Positions 56,705 through 64,000 of a stretch of DNA of 64,000 nucleotides are shown piece after piece; positions within the stretch are counted from its first letter, which is position 1; each line of letters opens with the position of its first letter. Location of the stretch: contig BLZA01000030.1 of NCBI GenBank assembly GCA_013423385.1, forward strand, positions 496,001 to 560,000, read 5' to 3'. The notes beneath the pieces were generated by a model. The model saw only the letters and a program-made list of their open reading frames with translations, was not told the origin of the DNA and did not search any database. The translations under genes and the position numbers were made by a program. The DNA is from Naganishia liquefaciens. Lineage: Eukaryota; Basidiomycota; Tremellomycetes; Filobasidiales; Filobasidiaceae.

Positions 56705-57440
56705 ATGATCGCTACATTGACATGCCGTCTCGGGCGGTTGGCAGTTGGCCAGGCTCGAACAATTAGCGCATCCACCCTTCAGCAAGTACCGCGTCAAATG
56801 GCTGTCGCCGGCCCATCCAGGATCGGAGCGATGTCCACAAGGCTCTTTTCAAGTTCCCCGATAGTACAAGCGACGATGAATCAAGGTAAGTCATTCGCAT
56901 GTATACTCGATGGCGAGGCAAAGGCCGAATCTGAGCCGGTATCGATAGTCGCGCGAGGATGCCGCAAGAAGGCCCGCAGATTGTCAAAAGCACCCTTGCT
57001 CGAAAGCTGCTATCAGAAGAAGGCCGTCATCTCCAAGGTGTACACTACCAAGCCCAAGAAGCCCAACTCGGCCGTGCGAAAAGTCTGTCGAGTCAAGCTG
57101 TCAACGGGGAACACAACAATCGCGTATATTCCGGGAGAGGGCCACAACTTGCAGGAACACAGCGTGGTGTTGGTCCGAGGTGGAAGAACAAAAGATTTGC
57201 CCGGTGTTCGGTGAGCGTCAGGAAAGCGTCAAGAAGACGGAGATATTGGCAATGCTGACAGTTTTGATCTTTTCGCCCCAGTTACAAGTTGGTTCGAGGA
57301 GCGCAGGACTTTGGTGGTGTCGCAAGCAGGACAAAGTCGAGGTCGAAATACGGCAGTGAGCAGCATGTTATCTCTCTCTCCCGCGTGGCGAGTAGCTAAT
57401 CGACTGTCTCTTCGTAGCCAAGAAACCCAAGACAGGATAA
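56705..57440 (+). CDS. MRPS12: Mitochondrial ribosomal protein uS12m
   Basis: Decoding-centre protein of the mitochondrial small ribosomal subunit. About 180 residues with a mitochondrial presequence ([20 protein letters not shown]). Four exons: ATMNQ joins [80 protein letters not shown] and [20 protein letters not shown]. The end is [17 protein letters not shown], with TAA at 57438. The KPKKPNSA and [10 protein letters not shown] motifs are diagnostic. The first ATG in frame is 56705. Confidence 0.95.
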
Positions 57441-57809
57441 TATCGCAACATCAATTGTACGGTATCCGCACATTGTATTATAGGGATATTATGCATCCAT
57501 GCGAGACTTTCCTGCCGCCATCAGCACTCCGGCCTTTTTGACTGCCGATGAGTCGATCAGGTGGATGTTTCCGCCTTGGTTTGAAGTCGACACTTTGTGA
57601 CTTTTACCCTGACGCAACGCCTGTCGGGAGGTCTGTCCTGAATTCTTTTCGGGTGGAACTGTGGCGTAAAGATATGCATGGGCTATGATGATACAACTCT
57701 GAAAAATATTGGCCGTGATAATATGCTGGGTGGAAACTGAGGGAGATGTTGTCGAGCAAGATGTCGGGAACTTTGACTCGGTCGACTGGTCTGGGGGCGC
57801 TGCGTATCT
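57441..57809. other. Convergent 3' flanks of uS12m and CMC1
   Basis: About 370 nt, no gene or RNA recognised. Confidence 0.5.
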
Positions 57810-58289
57810 CTAATGCTTTCGTGTCGGGTTCCTTGCTTCCCGGATAGCCTCTTCTCGATGCTGTTCCCGATTGAGAATGTAATCTCGCTTCATGCCGTCT
57901 ATCCGCTCGAGACTCAGACTGCGAGTAAGGATGAAGCGTTGATTTGGTGAGCGGATATCGACTGGCGGTTGTTCTGCAAGACTCACTAGTCCTTCATGCA
58001 CGATTTCATGTCGTTCAATTTGCCGTTGCAGGCAAAAATGACGGAGAAGGTCCTTCCGGAAGCACAATCTGCGAAATCTGTCACGATATGGTGCATCAGT
58101 AACTCTGCAGCTGTACGATGAACGACCGACGAACTCACCCTTGACAATATCCTCGCAATGCTTCATGGCCTCCTTCTTGCCCCTCTCGAGCAAATCGCTC
58201 TCCTCGCGTCTCGATAGGGTCTCCATGGCCACTGATGCTGTCTCGCAGAGCTCTATCTGACGCTCCAGGGCACCTGTATCAGCCGCCAT
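57810..58289 (-). CDS. CMC1: Twin CX9C protein, COX assembly factor Cmc1 type
   Basis: Intermembrane-space protein imported by the Mia40 route and needed for cytochrome c oxidase assembly. About 115 residues in three exons: MAADTGALERQIELCETASV, KEAMKHCEDIVK joined to DFADCASGRTFSVIFACNGK, LNDMKSCMKD, then LSLERIDGMKRDYILNREQH. The two motifs C-EDIVKDFAD-C and C-NGKLNDMKS-C are exact twin CX9C pairs. The KRDYIL tail fits Cmc1. The intron donor GTGAGT at about 58136 and the donor within KDY (about 57989) remove apparent frame changes. It is divergent from LYS12 with under 200 nt between starts. Confidence 0.9.
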   Translation of the reverse strand: MAADTGALERQIELCETASVAMETLSRREESDLLERGKKEAMKHCEDIVKGEFVGRSSYSCRVTDAPYRDRFRRLCFRKDLLRHFCLQRQIERHEIVHEGLVSLAEQPPVDIRSPNQRFILTRSLSLERIDGMKRDYILNREQHREEAIREARNPTRKH

Positions 58290-58486
58290 CCAGCCCCGAA
58301 ATCGCTGTCTGTCGTTGGTCGTCTTGCCCCGATCGCTCTGCCGACTTTTGCGCTTTCGGACTCGATCGCGCTACTTCTTGCCGTGACCCCTCGTGTTTCA
58401 GACTGCTTCCCCTGGCTATCATCTCGACCAACATCAGTCCGCACCACAGCTTGGCGACCAGCAACGCATACCTCATCATCACAATC
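58290..58486. promoter_or_regulatory. Short divergent CMC1/LYS12 promoter
   Basis: 197 nt serve both genes. No TATA box seen. Confidence 0.5.
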
Positions 58487-60254
<1,768 letters not shown>

Positions 60255-60416
60255 ATTCGCTACCAAGCCATGAAAAAGCCGAAAAGAAAGGCCACTCGAA
60301 CCGATAGTATTGACAATAGTATCGGACTTCATGTGCAGCCCCTCGTTGCAAAGGTCTTCACGATACAACCGAGCATTCTAAAGCATGTAGGCCCCATCTC
60401 GTGGAACCCATCCCCG

Positions 60417-61103
60417 TCAAGTTCCGTCTTCCTTACCCCTGCGGCCAAACTCGCGAACGTCAACCCTGTTAAAGGTGACCTTGCGTCCCGCCGTGTTTGA
60501 CGTGTTTGTACCGCGTGAGCCAGAAGCAGTCGATACTTGCAATTTGGCGCTCGCTCGTGAAACTTACGTTGTCGAGCGAGGTGCAGTCACAGGGACGTAG
60601 GTCGGAGGAGCTGGTGGGTAGCCGTAGTATCTGTTGGTCACCGTTATCTGCGGCACGACGTAGTGCAGAGGCGCGGGGGTGTAGGTGTAACCCATGGTAC
60701 CGTAGTATAACGAAGCCGTCGAAATGGGGGCATAGTATGGCTGGGCGTACGGGTTGCCTCCTTCGATCAATGGTGAAGCATGCAAAGCTCAGCTCGGTGT
60801 CAAGCAAGGAAGGGTGAGGTTTGACTGACCAGTAAGGGGATACCTGGTGCTCGAGCAGCTCGTGGAGACGCTGCTCTTTCGATTTCCGCAGCCGAAGAAC
60901 CACATGTGGGGGAGGTGTTCGCGTCGTAGCTGGTGCGCGGGATAGACGAGCTTGATCAGGTCCATTGCGTGGTGCAGGGCGCTAGTTCCGAACTGTGTGG
61001 GATCGGTTTGCTCATCCGTGATAATGTTGTGTTCAGGAGCGCTACGCAGCGAGGATGAGCGATGACCTGTCTGCGTGTTTCCTGAAAGTTGAAGAGGCGT
61101 CAT
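60417..61103 (-). CDS. Unrecognised Tyr/Pro-rich small protein
   Basis: About 165 residues, not recognised. MTPLQLSGNTQTGHRSSSLR (ATG 61103) continues to DLIKLVYPAHQLRREHLPHM and WFFGCGNRKSSVSTSCSSTR. An intron at about 60829-60767 then leads to GNPYAQPYYAPISTASLYYG and TVTNRYYGYPPAPPTYVPVT. A last intron (GTAAGT at about 60566 to CAG at 60473) gives the end VDVREFGRRGKEDGT. The donor after PRSTT makes the apparent stop at 60564 intronic. A CAG acceptor just after MTPLQLS suggests the true start may lie in an upstream exon. The Tyr/Pro-rich part recalls adaptor or RNA-binding low-complexity tails but no family was identified. Confidence 0.5.
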
Positions 61104-61786
61104 TTCGAGTGCCCGGAACACTTGCCCGTTATATGCATTCCATCGCCCTGTGTTTGCCGCCGTACGGCGAGGCCTTGATCATCACCATCATGTTGCGCGC
61201 GAGACAATGAGCGACTTTGGATCTGTCACGCATCGCTGATGGCTGCCATACGAGCTCTCCAGATGCATCCTGTCAAGCGCCGCCATGTGTCGGCGAACGG
61301 GCATGGAGCCATAGCCTCACTCGACACAGTCATACCGGCAGTCGGGTATCAACATGACATTGATGCGACGTCGTAGCAGACTGCTGATCAGTCTGATTCC
61401 CTCATCTTGCTCTGATCCGACACGGCCAAAGGGTCCTTTGGCTCATTGTCCTCTTCATTCCTTTGAACCCTGCGCCCCGAAAGGATGAGATTGTCATCGC
61501 CTCACGCAGATGACACAATCGTGCACAGCAGCCACCCCCTGACGCGCCGTCCAATTGTTTTTCAAGGCGTTCTTGGCACACAGAGTCAACCTGAAACGCT
61601 GACAACTGCTTCCACCTCCGACGTCTACGGTTCATTCGCCGCGGAGCTGTCTGCAGTACGACGCGAGGATCTACATCACGGGGAAGAGCAAAAGAACGGC
61701 GGCAATGGCAGATACGCATGCGACTCTGCCGGAACTACAACCTACAACAACAAACTCTCAGACGCTTCGGTGCCCGCAACGGCCTC
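61104..61786. other. Intergenic, about 680 nt, no gene recognised
   Basis: Upstream region of the Tyr/Pro-rich gene and 3' flank of RPC40. Short frames on either strand show no family features; an unrecognised first exon of the preceding gene could lie here. Confidence 0.4.
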
Positions 61787-63361
61787 CTAATCACTGCGCG
61801 GCACATGATTCGGGAACGCTTTCTTGAGACACGACTCGACGGCGCTGATCTTGTCTTGCATAACCTTGATCGCCTCGGGGAATAGCTCTTCCGGCTTGTA
61901 TGCACCCGTGGACTCGATGCTGTCTGCGAATGCAAAAGCAGACTGGTCAGCTGGCCATCCTCGTCGAAAAAGGCAAAGATTCATAGCTTGGCTTACAGAT
62001 GAAATGATCTCTTATTCTGCTCAGACGGACCTTGTCCTTGAATTCGTCGTGCCTCAACACCTCCCTGCTCACGGTATCCAACCGCGGGTTCGCAACCACG
62101 ACGCGCGTGTTTTCACCCGTTCGTTCATCGTGTTCTAGCTCGACCACACCGGGCGGGAAGCATTGCTGGAACTTGAGCGCGTGCTCGGGCGGGATGTCGT
62201 CAGTGATCTCGATATGCGGAAGAAGACGGTACGAGGCGGTTGCTGGATGAACGCGCGGCATTGTCAAATGGAGTGAGTCCCGTGGGACGAGTATACGGTG
62301 CAATGCCACTTCCCGGACTCACCGACAGGCGACCACTTGGCATGCGTCTTTCCAATGCCCTTGATGCAGTACAGCAGCAAATTCAACTGCTGCCCCGGCC
62401 GCATCTTGGCCAACAGGATATCATCTAGCACGGGCTTTGGCGGCTCATCGAATTCCCCATCTTGCGGCAGATGCTCCTCTCCGTCATCCGGCACATCCAG
62501 CGGCCGCGGCAAAGTCAAGTGCTTGTACTGACGTCCCTTGTGCTGCCACTTGATCTCGGAAGAATACACGTTTGCGTTTTCGTAGAGCTTTTCCGGGTCA
62601 GTCTCGTCGCGACGGACGTTTGGACGACGCGAGCACGTGACAGTGAGGCCAAAGACGATGGTGTTTTCGTCGTTGGCTGTTTCGGCGACTATAGGAGGGG
62701 GAAGCGTTGTCAGACGCCTCTCGAGGTTGCAGATTCTGGCCGGGAGAAATGGACTTACGATCAGGCGTGGGCTGGGGCTTCCATTTAACTTTTCGAGGGT
62801 CCACTTTGATGGGCACGAGACCGAGTCGATGTGCGAGCACTTCGTCCTGGATGATGGACGTGTTGTTGTACACGTAGACATTTTCGATCGCTACGGTAGG
62901 TACCTGTGCGACATGGAGACGTTCAACGAGGCGTATCGAGAGTTCGGCACTTGACAGACCTCTGCAATTACGATTCGCCGAAGAGCGTTTGCTATACTTG
63001 CGTCGATGCCAATCAGGTCAAACTCGATTCGCGAAGGTGTAAGTCGGTCAACACGAAGGTTCATGTTCTACAGGTACCCCCAAATATCAGCACTTGTAGG
63101 TACTGCCTTTGTTTCTTCGCGCCCTCGGTCAGCGCAACGTGGATCCTCACCTTCTTGAACCTTTCGAGATTCCACGTGTGGTCCTCTCCCGGATAATGTC
63201 CTGGAATGTCCGAGTTGGCGACCTGCGCACACGGCAAAGATGTCTGATGAGTCACGTCACGAGTCCCCTGCTTGCGCGGCCAGCGTACTGACCGCTCCGA
63301 TCCGCTCCGGAAGAACTTGAACATGGTTGCGCGGGTATCCCGTGACTGCTTGCTGCGACAT
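61787..63361 (-). CDS. RPC40: RNA polymerase I/III shared subunit AC40
   Basis: Alpha-like subunit shared by RNA polymerases I and III. About 390 residues. [20 protein letters not shown] (ATG 63361) and IGA join [109 protein letters not shown] and [20 protein letters not shown] with [10 protein letters not shown]. Then [20 protein letters not shown] and [20 protein letters not shown], and the end [18 protein letters not shown]. The [19 protein letters not shown] alpha-motif and the long insert domain are diagnostic of AC40. The intron at about 63090-63021 removes an apparent stop after YLQ. It is divergent from SHR3. Confidence 0.95.
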
Positions 63362-63376
63362 GGCGGGCGTGTGTAC

Positions 63377-63403
63377 GGGCGGGCGGGCGGGCGGGCGAGC
63401 GAG
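63377..63403. repeat. GGGC tandem repeat in divergent promoter
   Basis: Five GGGC units then GAGC units between RPC40 and SHR3 starts, similar to the repeat at 10521-10558. Confidence 0.8.
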
Positions 63404-63646
63404 CAGTATCCCCCCTTTGACGTCTATACCTGCCCGTCCCCTGCCCGTCCAAAGACTCCTTGTTGGATGCTCACCGCTCATCTTTCTCCCGGTCACGTGC
63501 CCCCATCCTCGGCCGCCGGCGGGATCGCCCGACCGCGCGGTGGGGGCTGCCCCGTCGCGCCGCCCGCTCCCATAACGTCACCCCAGCCCCTCGTTGGAGC
63601 CAACTCCCGGCCCGATGTCGTGGCCCCCCCACTCCCGTACGCCACC

Positions 63647-64000
63647 ATGCCCTGGCGTTCCATGTTCATGACCGTCGCGACCTGCTTTCTTGCAGGTGAG
63701 TCGTAGCCGGCAGCTTGCCCCCCCGCGTCTCAACTCATCCCTCACGGCTCGCCCAGGTTCGACCTTTGTGCATTGGATAGCAGACCACAACACCGTCTGG
63801 CGCAACCCGACGACGGATGACGCAGCACGGATCGCCATCAAGTACTACAATATTCTCGCCGGCAGCACGTCCGAAGCCGCGCGCGGGGATTCAACGCTGC
63901 TCGCCAATATATGGCTCGTCGTAGGCAGCGTCGCAACGTTGCTGTGTGGATCGAGGGCGGTGAGCGCGATGCTTGGGTTGAGAGAGGACGATAACGAGTC
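63647..64000 (+). CDS. SHR3: Shr3-type ER chaperone for amino-acid permeases (5' part)
   Basis: Polytopic ER membrane chaperone that packages amino-acid permeases for export. The ATG at 63647 has a GCCACC context. MPWRSMFMTVATCFLAG is followed by an intron (GTGAGT at about 63696 to CCAG at 63755), then STFVHWIADHNTVWRNPTTD, DAARIAIKYYNILAGSTSEA and LANIWLVVGSVATLLCGSRA with VSAMLGLREDDNES. The first helix, the luminal loop WIADHNTVWRNPTTD and KYYNILA match fungal Shr3 N-termini. The gene runs off the right edge, so about half or less is visible. Confidence 0.8.

Overview
This window is nuclear DNA of a basidiomycete fungus, most likely a Tremellomycetes-type yeast. Nearly every gene is cut by several introns of about 50-70 nt with GT...AG ends. 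Genes are tightly packed on both strands, and the protein set is fungal (FKS1 glucan synthase, Zn2Cys6 regulators, LYS12, RCF2, SHR3). The class-level guess rests on gene style and is an inference. Highly expressed genes strongly favour the arginine codon CGA. I see no transposon, retroelement, viral relic, CRISPR array, rRNA gene or convincing tRNA gene.

Layout. 0-5 kb: FKS1 (minus, 3' end beyond the window). 5.9-6.8 kb: a CipC/DUF3759 stress protein behind a TATA box, followed by a 1.3-kb stretch without a gene. 8.2-12.6 kb: the gluconeogenesis regulator ERT1, divergent from a RING-finger protein whose zinc knuckle is split by a 15-nt micro-exon. 12.9-13.6 kb: a DUF1772 membrane protein. 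14.2-19.2 kb: NUP82 (nuclear pore) and CBF5 (dyskerin), divergent. 19.5-27.3 kb: a Zn2Cys6 regulator divergent from a large Kel1/Tea1-type kelch and coiled-coil polarity protein. 27.7-35.7 kb: an unrecognised coiled-coil protein, a Tae1/NTM1 N-terminal methyltransferase, and a large unrecognised membrane protein. 36.4-39.5 kb: BOS1 SNARE, an unrecognised small gene, and RPS27.

40.1-45.1 kb: an Aro8-type aminotransferase with a long low-complexity insert, an intronless HIT-like protein, and a DSD1-type D-amino-acid lyase. 45.4-50.2 kb: RCF2/HIG1-type respiratory factor, a disordered stress-type protein, and a PTC1-type PP2C. 50.7-56.4 kb: the mitochondrial UbiB kinase CQD1 divergent from a secreted or vacuolar calcineurin-type phosphoesterase. 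56.7-60.3 kb: mitochondrial uS12m, CMC1 and LYS12. 60.4-64 kb: an unrecognised Tyr/Pro-rich protein, RPC40 (shared Pol I/III subunit), and the 5' part of SHR3.

The gene order shows no pathway cluster, but five mitochondrial-protein genes (RCF2, CQD1, uS12m, CMC1, LYS12) lie within 15 kb, and CBF5, RPS27 and RPC40 all serve ribosome production. I found no clearly new system. The best second looks are the three unrecognised genes, the micro-exons, the intronless HIT-like gene and the altered FKS1 hot-spot sequences. All exon joins were made by eye from splice consensus and reading phase; coordinates run from start codon to stop codon and include introns.
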